From positions 3,242,499-3,297,116 of the forward strand of contig BFEA01000037.1 in assembly GCA_003427395.1 (NCBI GenBank): a stretch of DNA of 54,618 bases, given 5' to 3'. The stretch comes from Chara braunii. Its lineage: Eukaryota; Streptophyta; Charophyceae; Charales; Characeae. The notes under the pieces were generated by a model. That model was given only the letters and a program-made list of their open reading frames with translations. It did no database searches and had not been told where the DNA came from. A program made the translations under genes and the position numbers. This document shows, one piece after another, positions 9,151 through 20,302 of this stretch. Within the stretch, counting starts at the first letter, position 1; the number at the start of each line of letters is the position of its first letter.

Positions 9151-11900
9151 GGACTGGTTCGCCTATACGCCAGTAGAAGTAAGGTGTTTTCTGTACATAG
9201 AAAGAGTGAATCAAGGGTACAGGGTATCATGGGTCAGATACACATATCCTAGGGACCAATGTACAATAAGGTTTTGAGGTTTTTTTCGCGTTGTAATCCG
9301 AGGGCTGAGACTCAGCTGTGTGATACTTAGGACACCTGATTGTGTTGCTTTTTGTTTTGAGATCAGAGTCCACCTAGGTGATGTGAGAGTCAGAAACACC
9401 TAGGGTATGAGCCCACCGAATATGAGAGAGGACAGAACACTTGAGTATTGATGTTGGGGTTTGAGAGAGATTCTATTGTTGAGTATATACTGAGTTGGGA
9501 CTTTGAGACTACTTACCTATGTATGACGATCACTCTCACTCTCGCGTGTGTGGTTTCCAGATGTATGATGATTTGTGTGGAATTGTGTGACAACTATCTC
9601 ATATGCTTATGCCTCGTGAATGGATGTAAATTGTCTACTCTCCGGTATACTCTTGCGACCTGCCCATGGGCGGATGATAGGGCCGAGTATAAAGAGAGGA
9701 AGCGCAGTCTGTTTCGTGAAAGGAGTTGTGGAGATCCTAAAAGGATCTATGAGTCCTTGGAACTTGAAAGCTTATCATGCCAAATGTTTAAGTGTCTAAG
9801 TTGTGTTAGGGACCCATAAGTTGGTCCCTTGTGTTGTACTGTTGTTATGATTGAATTGTACCCTATGGTTTATTTGGGAGACTTATCTTCAGGAAAGGAA
9901 GATGTTTTACAAAGGTCATGTGAGAGCTCATCCTAGAAAGAGAGGGATGGCTGACAAACCTATTGAATGGGACCTCCCTCATAGGGAGGATGATTAATAG
10001 ATCTAATGGCATGAAAAGTTGGGTTGGTAAGATGAAAGACTGACGAAAGGAACCAGGTTTTACCGGCCACTCGGTGAAATTTCTTGAGAATGTCGCAAAA
10101 TGTTTGATTTTGAGAGGTGTCACTAAGATGCGTGACCCTCTTACCCTGATCAAGTTAGGGAGTCACGGCCTGGTGGATCTGGCGGTGCCTTGTGGTTGTG
10201 AATGTGGAGAGGTTGCCATGTCTTCGCTGTGTTGTCCCACAGAGAGCTGGTAAATACCTTTCATGTGTGACATGCCTATCCGCAATCCCGCAATAGACCT
10301 GTATTGTTGCGGCACACCACCCGGCCACTTGTGCTAATCTCAAGGCATATAAGGAAGACCAAGCTAAATGGTAAAGTTTTAGCACCGCTAGGGCGTAACC
10401 CCTAGGGATGGCTGCTGGCCGGCGCAACCTGGCCGCGGGCCCACGTCTGACCACAGGAGTAAGAGCTTAAAGGGTGTGGCCGCCCGGGAAGGTTTTACCC
10501 CCGTGGAACGGCCTGGGATAAGGGTCGAGTCGTATGAGTCTTTTTGGGGAGTCCTGAGTGAATGTTTATCAGGAGAAAGCCTATCGTGGCGCAACCTGCG
10601 AGGGCACTACCGCTAAAATAACAACGCGGTGGGCCGTAGATCTGGCCTGATCAACCAGACTATGGTGGGCCAAGATGGAGACCTAGCACTTCCGTACTAG
10701 ACTGCGGAAGCCGCTGAGAGAGAGTTGAGGACGCACGTAAATATGTGTGCTTGATCGTGAGGAATTCCTTGAGAGGAAGGCAAAGAAGCCTTCAAAGGTC
10801 TCGGTTAGGGCCCGCGTCCCCGACCATGACCCTACTTGCCCGGTAAGGGTTGGGGACACCCAACGATAGGTCGGCGTTTGTCTAGGACAAAGGGGAGAGG
10901 ACGGTTATGAGGGCCTTTGAAACTTATGTTGTAGCACTGATGCGTAGTACACCGGCGTCCTAGTGTCAGGGCAATGGAGACCCAGGTTGAAACCCTGGCA
11001 GCATATAGTTGTGTGGGCGTGAACTGTTGGGGGCCTCAAACCCGAGTCTGTCGGCTGATCGGATTGGTTCCTTCTCGTCAACATTTTTTTGGTATATGGA
11101 TGGATTTATAGCTTCCGATCTCACGAACCGACGGGGACGTCGCTTAATATAGTCCGGTAGGCTGTCGGCGCGAATACCCTTATAAGGTTATCCGCCCTGG
11201 TTATTGCAAGTGACAGAAGGGCCATCGGTTTAGGCTTGGGTGTCCAAATGGTTACCTACGTATGGGCGAGGGTCGTCTAAATAGGTGGGATTAGTGGGCG
11301 CGCGATTTCAAGGCGCGCGTGTGATTCTGCCCCTTTGATCGGATGCCGGGCTGGGTGTCCGCCTTGACTTTGCCCTTTGGATTAGGCTAGGGGCTGGTAG
11401 GTCGTCACCCGCATGCCGTGCTTGGCCGGCAGCGGCTGTGGTACGGCCGTGATATGGTTGAGGAGGCCGGCACGGGTACCTAGCGGTCGCACGCTTGTTC
11501 ATAGGAGGGAGTGAGCCCCCACGCATGTTCCAGCTTTAGGCATTGGGCTGCACTACTTTATGTGGGATTCAGCGCCTGTTGATCCCAGGCTTGGGCTTAG
11601 CCCTATAGGTTACAGCAGCGGGTTACTGCAACAGAGGTCCAGGGATCGAGGCCAGCATACAGCGGTGCGGGAGCAGCGGAGCGGCGTGGAGAGAGCCGAG
11701 GGGTTGAGGGCCCATCGGGGCTATCCCCCTCAGGCTTTTGCCAGTGGGCGCGGTGGCTGGCCCGGCCCGTGGGACCGGTGAGGTGCCAGTAGTCTATGCT
11801 GGAAAAAGTAGATTTTATACACCAGTTTATTTTCTTGCCTTTTAATCTGTCTGTATTTTTATTTATTTCCTAATTTTTTATCGGTAACAGTCCCGTTTGA
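9151..11900. other. No supported gene; probable element 3' region and decayed sequence
   Basis: Neither strand shows a recognisable protein. An open frame at 9448-9819 (+) is cysteine-rich, has no family features and is probably chance. GGCGCGCG-type inverted repeats occur near 11300-11325. The last 70 bases before 11901 are T/A-rich (TTTTTATTTATTTCC), unlike the GC-rich flanks, and could include Pol III promoter remnants. I could not delimit an LTR here. Confidence 0.4.
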
Positions 11901-12014
11901 GTCCTCCGGGACGTCCGTTGAACTTGGAACGATACAAAGAGGATTAGCATGGCCCCTTGCGCCAGAGTGGGACGCATAAATCGGCGAGAGTGTCCAACAA
12001 CTGACTATTTTTTT
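11901..12014 (+). ncRNA. U6 spliceosomal snRNA-like gene, probably a diverged copy
   Basis: The sequence matches U6 along its length: a 5' stem GTCC..GGGAC, then GAACGATACAAAGAGGATT, AGCATGGCCCCT, GACGCATAAATCG and GTCCAAC, ending at a seven-T run (12008-12014) suited to Pol III termination. U6 pairs with U2, U4 and the 5' splice site in the spliceosome. The invariant ACAGAGA box reads ACAAAGA here, and the internal stem-loop is altered (an extra T in CCCCTTGCGC, and AGAGTGGGAC in place of AAGGATGACAC). The AGC triad is kept. Upstream is T/A-rich, but I see no convincing plant USE (RTCCCACATCG). U6 origin is clear. Activity is doubtful, and a pseudogene is the simpler reading. Confidence 0.85.
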
Positions 12015-14337
12015 GTGGTTGATCGCTGTCGGACCTCGCAGCGCCGGAAGGAGTCGGGCGGTGGGACGTCAACGGTGGGGAGTAGTGATGGGGAGCATTA
12101 GCATAGTGAGAAGAGGCCGAGGCGTGACGGGCAGCGGAGAGTGAACCAGGACAGGGGGGCTATGGCGGGTGCATGCGCAGCAGGTGAGAGCGGAGGAGCA
12201 CGGGCAGACAGGTAGAGAGTGGTGGGGGCTGACGGTACATCACTGGGCGGCGGGCGCTGCGCTAGCAGCAACGGGCCAGGTGGTGGAGGCAAGGGTGCTA
12301 AGACAGCAGGTAGGCGGGGCAAGGGACAGACGAGGCGGAAGACGAACGGGAGTGGAGGAAGTGGAGAGGCAACGGACAAAGCGCCGGGACCGATGGGCGA
12401 TGGGGCCGAGTCACGGAGGTTGCCAGGTACTGGCGCAGCTGTGGCGCATGAGAAAGCAGCGGGGCGACAGGGCGAAAACAGAAAGTGTGAATGAACCCGG
12501 ACGCCAAGCGAGGCCGGGTGCATTTAGACGAAGATACGGAGATGGCGGGGAAGGAACCAGGGCACAACAGATGTAAGGTGGCTCGTGTGATTCCTAACTG
12601 GATCCGGTGAGGAAGGAGTCTGGGTAGGGGTTATCTGGGTAGGCTAATACGTTGGTAGAATTAGAGTGGTGAGAGGATTAGTGGAGTTGAGGTTAGAGAA
12701 AGAGATGGTGCGCGAAAAGCAGCGGGCAAACGGATATGGCGGAGTAAATCGGTCCGATCCGCTCGATTCTCGACGGGATCGAGCGAACCAAGGCTCTAAA
12801 TGGGGGTTTTGAAGACTTGCGAACTCGTTAGTAATGTTAGTTTTGGGTGAAGGCTAGTAAGTAGGGAGGTTAGTGGGGAAGGTGCCGCACGGAGGCTCTC
12901 GATAGCTGGCTATGGTAGGACGAGGAGGCGAAGGGGGGAAGATTTATAGTGTCCGCGTTCTCCCACGGGTTACGACGGAGTAAAGGTCGGTACTGAGGAT
13001 TTAGGGCGGGGCGAAGGCGATGGGAGTGTTAGTTCTGGTGGTAACTTGCTAGTCCAGCCAACCTAGGCGCATGAGCTTGCGTGGTGCAGGATGGGCCAGG
13101 CACGGAGCTGCAGCGGCTGTGGAAGGAAGAAATGAGTCTACTCGGTTTGTTTTTTTTTTTGTTTTTTTTTGAAGGTTCAGTCGTTTTTTATCATTGCTTT
13201 TATGGGGATCGTGGCCGGCGGACAGTTGCCTATTGGAGACTTACCTGCTAGTTGGCTCGTTGTGAGGCTCGTCGGGCGAGAACGGCAGGGGTAGCCACGT
13301 AAGCTCGAGTTGGGGGTTGGCTGCGGGACAGCTGGCCGCGGCTACAGGCTCCTGCTGCCTGCCTCGGCTTTGGCATGCCACGTGCCAAGCCCGGTTGATT
13401 GGCTACGACTTTGCCCTCCGAGAACTGGAGGAGGTGAGGAGGGGGTAGAGGGTCACTCGACTCAAGGTGTTTGTGCTGCCCGTGGGTGATGGTGGATGTT
13501 CGTGGGGGCGATTCCCTGGCTCGGTGAGTGACGAGAGCCAGTAGTCTGCGGTGGCCAGTCGGAACGGGAGTAGCCTAGGTGCTACTTGCTGTGTTTTGGA
13601 CGTGCGGACTTCCGTATCGGTGCCCTGCAGTACTCTGCTGCCGGAGTCCTGCTTGCGGCGTAGGAGGTTCGTCGCAAGTTGGATGGTTTCGCTATGGGGT
13701 AGGACCATACGGGCTGCAGTTTCACTGCCCGCTGTCGAGTGTTCCGCTGCCCATTTTAACTGCGTCCTTTTTCTGCTACATCAGGTATTGAGCTCGCCGG
13801 GGACTGCCGTGCTGCTCCAAGTACCGACTGTTTAAGGGCCATTGACCAACTACGTTGGAAACGGCGAGGAAAAGACCCGAGGGGGAGTGGGGAAAGGGAG
13901 ACTACTGCGTATGGGCCTGACTGCGCACGGGCTGTGGCCAACTGCTGTCAGCTGCCCATCGCTGCGGTCTGCTGCGGCTTGCTGTGCAACAACAATTGCC
14001 GAGCCTAATACGGACTGCTGCTGCGAACGAGAAACGCCCTCGGCTGGTCCACCTCTGCGGCTGCAACTGATCAGCTCTCGTACTGTGGACTGGTAGCTCG
14101 GCCGGGATACGCCCACCGAAGGGAGGTGACAGCTCCAGCAAGGTGGAGGTAAGTTGTGCCTCGCGTAGGCCCTATCCTATCGTAGGGGCTCGCGAGAGGT
14201 ATGGCTGACGCACTCGGCTGGAGCGACCTAAGGAGGCTCCATGTGCGTGTTCGTGACGAGGTTGGTCCAACTCCTGCGTGACACGGCCGAGAGGGTCCCG
14301 CACTGCCTTGTGCGGTGCCGGACCGAAGCGCTCGACA
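12015..14337. other. No supported gene
   Basis: This is GC-rich sequence with overlapping open frames on both strands (for example around 12100-12570), as expected from base composition. A T-rich run lies at about 13147-13170. I recognise no protein, RNA or repeat family. It ends where the inverted chromovirus copy begins. Confidence 0.4.
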
Positions 14338-14727
14338 TCGTGACAGGCATATCTTTTCCCATGGCCTCCCGACCGCAATTCCGAGATGCTTTGGGAATGA
14401 GCGTGGTCTCTTCTTCTTTACCGGTGGTCGTGGTCCTCCCTTGTTGACAACGGCAGCAGTGACTTCCCCTTTCCCAGACTCACTGCTGCTCGCCACACCC
14501 TCGGCCTCTAATGGCTACTTCTCCACATTATCGTCAACAAAGACGAAGAGGGTGTGGTCCTGGCGCTTTTGGCGCCAAAGTATCCGCTTGCCTGATCCTG
14601 CACCACCACCAAACTTCACAACAGATGCATACGAATTCTTTACCTGAGAGGTCATTTGCAACCTCTGGAGAGCAAGATCGCGAAACTGCCTATAATTGTA
14701 CTTACCGGATTATGACTCTGCCATGAG

Positions 14728-15985
14728 TTGTCCTCGAATGGGCTCGGGCAGAGCGCGGGAATAGATATATCAGACTTGGTTGTCCAGCAGGTTCAATCCG
14801 GGAACCTGCAACAACCGATCAACTTTCCGAGACAAAGCTTCTACCAAGGTCCAATGTTTTTGACCAATGGTAGTGAGCTGGTCGACCGTCGTCTTGTTCA
14901 AAAAGTGTTCCTTAATCTTACTAAGGAACTGCTTCAAGTCCAAGGTTGCAGTCCACTCCCCAATATCATCAAACCCCACTGCATTGGCTTCGGCCAAAAC
15001 CCATTCCTTTGCTTCCCCCCCAAGACAAGAAGTAGAGAAAGCAACTTGAGACTCGGGTTCAATAGGGGCCCTACTACAATATGTTTGTATCTCGGCAATC
15101 CACAACAAAAAATTTTCATCCTTCTTATTGTTGAATGTGAAAGGCAATTTCACCTTTACCTTCTCTTTCTTCTTAGGCTTCTCAGGCTGTGGGGTAGTGT
15201 CCTTTTTCCCGTCTGGAAACTTCGGCGGACTCGAAGGCGCTCCTTTTTTTTCTTCCGTTTTCTTTTCTTCCGGCTTCTGAGTCTCTTCATTAAGAGACTT
15301 CATGGCATCTCTCATTAATTTCTTTGGTTTTTCTTTTATTTTTGTTTTGACTTCCTCAACCACCAGGTGCTTTCCTTTGACCAGATTTGTGATTGTCTAT
15401 AGTCCCGCGTTCACATCATCAATCTGTGCCTGCATTTCTTCACCATACTTATCAATTTTCATCTCAAGGTGAGCTAGGTAGATCACAAGCTGAGCCAAAG
15501 AAATTTCCTGATCCTCTCCTTCGGTCTTAATAACAGTTTGTCTGATCTCTTTGACTTTCTGCTCTTGTTGTTCACTTTTTTTCTTTCTCAATTCTTCTTT
15601 CCTCTTCTTCTCCTTCTCAAGTGCTTCCTCTAGTTGTCTGATATTTTCATCCGCAATTTCTTCAAACACAATAATTTCTCTCTCCTCTTTACGGTCTACA
15701 ATATTTCCAAACTGCTCAATGATATACCTATCAATTGCCTGTCGACACTTGATTAGTACATCCTAAATCCGTAGGACGTCGGTGCCTGTTTTGGCCCGTT
15801 CGACAACAACTCGTACTTCCTTCAAGTCGAACGTGTCTCTCACGTATGCCTCGGCTTCGGCACCTGCGCCACGAAAGTCAGACATCAGTTGGTCCAAGAG
15901 GGCATTCAAAACTTTCTTTTGCTCGTCCACTTGATGCCTGGTTCGGGGATCAAGATTTCCTCATCAATGTTGAAGATGAGTGAGA
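14728..15985 (-). pseudogene. gag: Chromovirus Gag fragment (inverted copy)
   Basis: This is the Gag coding region without the zinc knuckle. It reads from the acceptor-like site at 15986 down: RTRHQVDE.KKVLNALLDQL, a long charged helix (ALEKEKKRKEELRKKKSEQQ), a Lys/Pro/Glu linker, then the capsid-like LPFTFNNKKDENFLLWIAE, SCLGGEAKEWVLAEA and DNQV. Stops are TAG at 15765-15763, where the + copy has CAG, and one near 15397. Unlike the + copy, this one keeps the frame across the two sites where the + copy lost one or two bases (near 21885 and 22305). The pair therefore allows the original frame to be followed. Confidence 0.8.
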
Positions 15986-16674
15986 CTGGATATAAGAGAA
16001 AGGGAATAAATCGAGTAAGCACCGATAATTTCAAATAATTTCATAAAAGAGACATCGTGATGTGCGTCTGCCGCACAATAAATAATCAATAACAATAATA
16101 AATTCCACGACCGCACTATTCTACAACAGCAAGAATTTCAATCAACCGAAGAGGAAAATAAATACAATTATTTCTATTTCTAACTACTGTTGCTCTTTGT
16201 CTGTCTGTGTGATGACGTTCTAATGAAGAGTGTACAGTTACCACCTCTTCCGTGTGATCAGATACAACACACAAGTAAGTACGCACAGCACCACAACGCA
16301 GCAAACGACAGGTAAGTATGCCAACATTAATCAGCAAAACAATTTGTCAGCAATCTCCTTCTTCTTTTTTGTGCGTCGTTCCTGGTGTCAATGCGATACC
16401 GCACCCTTCTTGACAGTTGGCGCTACAACTGTCCAGTCAGCCGTTCAATCAGCCGTACCACCTTCGTCTTCAAGGTGCAACTCTTACTTGGCAGCCACCT
16501 GCCTGCCACGTGTCATCCCTGGTGTGCCAACATAGCAGATCTGTCACGCAAGCAGATCAGTGTCTAATCAATCAATGGTGGGATGCCACGTCAGCAATGT
16601 GTGCTTTGGTCCTTCCTACTTGCCACTTCCTTGCGTCTCGTTGTCATCACATCATACACACACGTGTTACTTAC
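15986..16674 (-). other. Candidate leader intron of the inverted copy
   Basis: On the - strand a donor GCCAG|GTAAGT at 16676-16669 and an acceptor TTATATCCAG|TC ending at 15986, with a long pyrimidine tract, would define a 689-nt intron just before gag. The same two sites are conserved in the + copy, where the intron would be 1086 nt. Confidence 0.5.
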
Positions 16675-16697
16675 CTGGCACCACTTGGCGCACACGC

Positions 16698-18684
16698 TGT
16701 TGGGACTGGTGAGTCCCTAGTGATTTCCCGTCACTCGAGAGACTGTATTTGACCAATTTGTGCACGGCAGAGAAAATCGGAGGCAGGAATGCTGGAAAGA
16801 TCGAAAGCGTGAGTACAGACAGTAGGAGGCTAGAGGCTGTCCGGAGTCGTCAAGACCGCCAAAGCTAGAGAGGAATTGTCTAAGCAGGAAGCGGCAAAGG
16901 AATGTGAGAGAATAGCAAGGGCGACTCCATCCCCAAGGACGGAGGATGGTCGCCGGGTAGCAGCATGAGTGGTGCGCAGCAAGGAAGTGGGAAGGGACAG
17001 GGCGCAAGGCGCTGACGCGACGCGGCGACAGGTGGGCCGAGGAGATCGCAGGTTAGGGGGAACCGGCGCCCGGAGCGGAACGGCGTGTGGGACACAAAGG
17101 GAACGAGGGGGGCAAAGAACGCCGTAAGGCGGAAGGACGTCAGAAGCACTAAGGAAATACATGGTACAAGCGGGACGAAGTGCCAGGAACCGCGTGAGAC
17201 CAAGGGATAGACGTAGCGCAGGCAGGCCGAAGGGCCAGGGACCGCATGGGCCCAGACAAAATAACGGCACCTGCGGAACCACTAGGAGATTGGGTATCGA
17301 CGAAATAAAAGTGTCAGGAGCCGCGGACAGGGGCCGAAGGTCGGATGCCGTCAGCAGGGTAGTTGGCAACCAGCCCAAGAAGGGGGGACGCGCGAGAGCG
17401 GGTCGTCACCCAGGGTGACGCCGGACGAAGGGGAGGGGCTAGGAGAAATAAGAAAAGGAGGAGAAGTCGGGCGCTGACAGGAATTGTCGACGAAACGGAG
17501 AAGATGGGCACGAGGTGGGAAAAACGGAGGGCACCTGGGGCAACCCAAGGTGTCCTGGATCAAATGCAACGACAACAAAAATAAAATAGCATGACGTCAG
17601 GGAGTCTGGATGAAAACGTTAAGTGTCGCTGCGGCAGGTGCCGGTGGGAGGTGCTGAGGAGAAAATAAAAGATGGAATAGCGGCAGTAAGAGGGGCCGGC
17701 CAACGGTCCAGGCTATCCCGGACCAGCCAGGCCAAGAAAGACGGAGTCCCGAGGACTCCACGTGGAGAAGAGGCTGGCCAGAGAAAATCGGAGCAAACTG
17801 TTAGCGGCGGCAGCAAAAAGGAGCCCCCTTGGACCCCGGGGGGTGCCACTACTCCAGTCCGGGGTGTAACGACCATATGCCGGCAGCAAAATCAGGCCTT
17901 GGGAAAGGTCCAACAGCTAGAAAGAGGAGAAATAGTTGTTGGACACTTGTCCCAACAGTAATAAAAGAAAGAGGAGGAAAAAAGAGGAGAAAAAAAGGGG
18001 AGAATGAGACAAAGGAGGAGGAATGGGTGGAGGGAAAAGTGTCGCCAGGTTGGGACTGCAGCAGTAGGGACTGGCAGCTCTCAATGATGACCTCATCCCT
18101 CCTAGATCCTAGGAGGGCAGTCCGGCTTGCAGAGATAAGGTCCTTGGGGCATTATCTCTGCAATATGTAGATTTAAGCAACAAAAATAAAGAAAAATGCA
18201 GATGTGAGTTAGCCGACTCATTTTTGGGCCTTAGATCTGGAATCTGATCTCGCGGAGGAGGAGATCTATCCGTTTTTTGTGGGCTGACACAAAACGGCTA
18301 GCTCCGGAATGAGTTGGCAGCAAAATGGAGGGAAAACAAAGAGAGGAACAAGACAAAACTGCGAATTTGGCCCAAGGTTTGGGCCAGGTACATCAAAAAA
18401 ATTAAAAATTGGAGCAAAAGACTCAAATTTGGAGCAAGGGGAGCTTGGAGTAACTCGGAATGATGAGAACCACAGATCTCAGCCAAATCCAAGGCTGAGA
18501 TCTGTGCCGCCACTTGGGAAAATGCAACAGCCTACCCAAGGGAGGCCTAGACCAAGAAAAAGGCGAAAAATAGGCCTTGAGGCCTCCATTTTCAGTAAAG
18601 GCGGCAATTTTTGAAGTAAAGAGAGGCCGAGGTAGGCCAAGGGGTAGTCCGAGAGGGTACCGGCCTCTCGGACTGCATGTTCGT
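16698..18684 (+). mobile_element. LTR-like repeat (solo or recombined), sister of 34338-36242
   Basis: It starts with TGTTGGGACTGGTGAG at the point where the inverted chromovirus copy stops. Its sister on the - strand starts TGTCGGGCCTGG directly after a polypurine tract, which is how a 3' LTR begins, so I read both as LTRs of one family about 1.9-2.0 kb long. Similarity runs to about 18684, just past a terminal hairpin. Many short open frames on both strands are shared by the two copies (for example 17623-17961), but both strands stay open equally and I see no protein family, so I do not call genes. Confidence 0.7.
18097..18674. repeat. Four hairpins near the end of the LTR-like repeat
   Basis: Perfect inverted repeats lie at 18097-18117 (9-bp arms CCCTCCTAG), 18129-18161 (10-bp arms GCAGAGATAA), 18471-18506 (14-bp arms CACAGATCTCAGCC, 8-nt loop) and 18646-18674 (11-bp arms AGTCCGAGAGG, 7-nt loop). 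The sister copy at 34.4-35 kb keeps most of them, with mismatches in the 14-bp one. They may be RNA structures at the 3' end of the LTR transcript. Confidence 0.75.
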
Positions 18685-19157
18685 CTTCTTCGTCTTCTTC
18701 TTCTTCTTCTTCAGATGTATAGAGAGAGAGAGAGATTACCGACAGAGGTTTCATCAGGCATACGCCCAGGACCTGATTTGACATTTTTGAGGCAGACATT
18801 GATTGGACACTCGGCAAGGGACTATTTTTTTGGACTTCGCCATCTCGATCTTGGTCTTCTCCGTCGCCTCCACCTTCGTCTTGCCTCCCCCCATCTCTCG
18901 TCCGTGGTATCTCCCCCCATGTGCGTGTGCAAGGAGGGACCGCTCTTCCGTGTATGAGGTCCCTCCTCCCTCTTACGTGTGGTGTATGATGGGGTGTCGC
19001 GTCAGTATCTGACAGGTCAGGTTATATCTGTGAGTCTTCCGTTGCACTACACTGTGCTATTTTCATATGTATCTGGATGTACATTGCTTGTTGATGCTTG
19101 GCTGACACCGCATTGTCCATATGAGTCCTTTTCATCACTTTGCGGATCCTTGGTTCC
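18675..19157. other. TTC microsatellite and unassigned sequence
   Basis: A (TTC)n-rich tract at about 18680-18713 and a short GA tract at about 18721-18734 mark where the two LTR sisters diverge. The rest has no recognisable gene. It ends at the chromovirus 5' LTR. Confidence 0.4.
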
Positions 19158-20246
19158 TGCAGTAACCCATGTCTGCAGCAGTCTGGGCCCTCAAAACGGA
19201 GCCCAGACGACGCAGGTCAAATTCGGCCTGCGCCAGGCAGTGTGAACACACATTGCCCTTGGGAAGTCAAAAGTCTGAGTCAACTGTCAGGTCAAAGGTA
19301 CCCGCCCAGGCCCATGGTCGGATGCACTCAATTTTTTGCGAAGGTACCCAGACAACATCAAGGCCAGAAGGAATTCGGTTTCAGGCCAATCTGGGCCGTC
19401 TTTTGTATTGAGATCTGGACGGCTGAGGGATGCTGCATTCGGGGTCCAGACCCCGCGTCAACCCTACATAAGCGCTGACTTCCTGACTTTGACATTCATT
19501 CAGTCTTGTGTCAATGTTGACTTCACACGTTGACGGCGACGCTAGCTCGACGCTGCGACGCTGGTTGGGCTCTGGCTTTGTGTTGGAACTTGTGTGATTA
19601 CGGCGACGCGATGCTGGCTCAGCATGGTGGCAGGCTTGCTATTGTCGTCTGGGCATTCTGATGTGGCAGCTGCCACGCGTTGCTGCTGACATGGTTGCTG
19701 CCACGTGTACTGTTGATGACGTGGCCGGGCTAAGTGATTGGCACTACGGTTCTGATTCATCGTCACTCAGGAGGAGATCATGACTGTGGGGTAATCGTGG
19801 ACACGTACCTGGTCATCTTGAGGTCGACATTGCTCCAGTGTGCTGATGAGGACTTATTGACGTACCACGTGGCACATTGTAGTAGAACTTCAGATGTATG
19901 TTCAGACTATTGATTATTTGAGGTGGTGATCGAGGAGGAAGCCCAAAGCAGAAGTGGGCATTGTCTCTCCACGCTCGTACCACGTGGCACATTGTAGTAG
20001 AACTTCAGATGTTTGTTTAACCTATTGATTATTTGAGGTGGTGATCGAGGAGGAAGCCCGAAGCAGAAGTGGGCATTGTCTCTCCATGCTCTGAGTCTAT
20101 TCTCCTTCCTCTCTCCTTCGTTTGTGTATGATTCCCCCATCTCATTCTTTCTGGACACGATTATGATTATCGGTAATCATCAGCGGGTTGACATTCATCT
20201 GGGCTTGCATTGTTGACAAGTGTCTTCACGATCTGGGTTCATTGCT
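19158..20246 (+). mobile_element. Chromovirus 5' LTR
   Basis: It matches 26947-27921 over its whole length. Both copies start TGCAGTAACCCATG and run to GGTTCATTGC, with the primer-binding site 3 nt beyond. The expected terminal CA is CT here. It is about 115 bp longer than the 3' LTR because one segment is tandemly duplicated (19861 and 19976). CACGTGGCA and GACGTGGC motifs occur several times. The flanks are GTTCC on the left here but ATTTG to the right of the 3' LTR, so no target-site duplication is seen. Confidence 0.88.
19861..20090 (+). repeat. 115-bp tandem duplication inside the 5' LTR
   Basis: CGTACCACGTGGCACATTG begins at 19861 and again at 19976. The two units differ at several bases. 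The 3' LTR has only one unit (about 27651), so the duplication arose after insertion or was lost from the other LTR. Confidence 0.9.
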
Positions 20247-20249
20247 ATT

Positions 20250-20261
20250 TGGTATCGGAGC
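20250..20261 (+). other. Primer-binding site, initiator tRNA-Met type (one mismatch)
   Basis: TGGTATCGGAGC, 3 nt after the LTR end, matches the standard plant retrotransposon site TGGTATCAGAGC except for one A-to-G change. The copy after the 3' LTR (27925-27936) is perfect. Reverse transcription of the element would be primed here. Confidence 0.85.
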
Positions 20262-20302
20262 ATACTCCTGACGACGACGTGTGTCCGCGAAAGTGGCGCC
20301 AG

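Larger units (their letters stand above)
14338..16697 (-). mobile_element. Inverted partial copy of the chromovirus leader and gag
   Basis: Read on the - strand, this matches 20275-23050 closely: the same leader, splice-like sites, Gag coding region and the sequence up to ATGGGAAAAGAT. It lacks the LTR, primer-binding site and everything after Gag. Relative to the + copy it lacks about 440 bp (20341-20778 there), with AGAC at both break points. It ends abruptly at 16697, where a different LTR starts with TG. The two copies form inverted-repeat arms about 2.4 kb long and 3.6 kb apart. Confidence 0.85.

Noticed and set aside
9448-9819. 123-codon + strand frame
   Set aside because: Cys/Leu-rich with no conserved block or relative in the window; probably chance.
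10960-11010. tRNA- or SINE-like B box (GGTTGAAACCC)
   Set aside because: No A box, cloverleaf or repeat partner.
16830-18170. Several 70-180-codon frames in the LTR-like repeat
   Set aside because: Both strands are equally open and the same is true in the sister copy; high similarity and base composition explain it.
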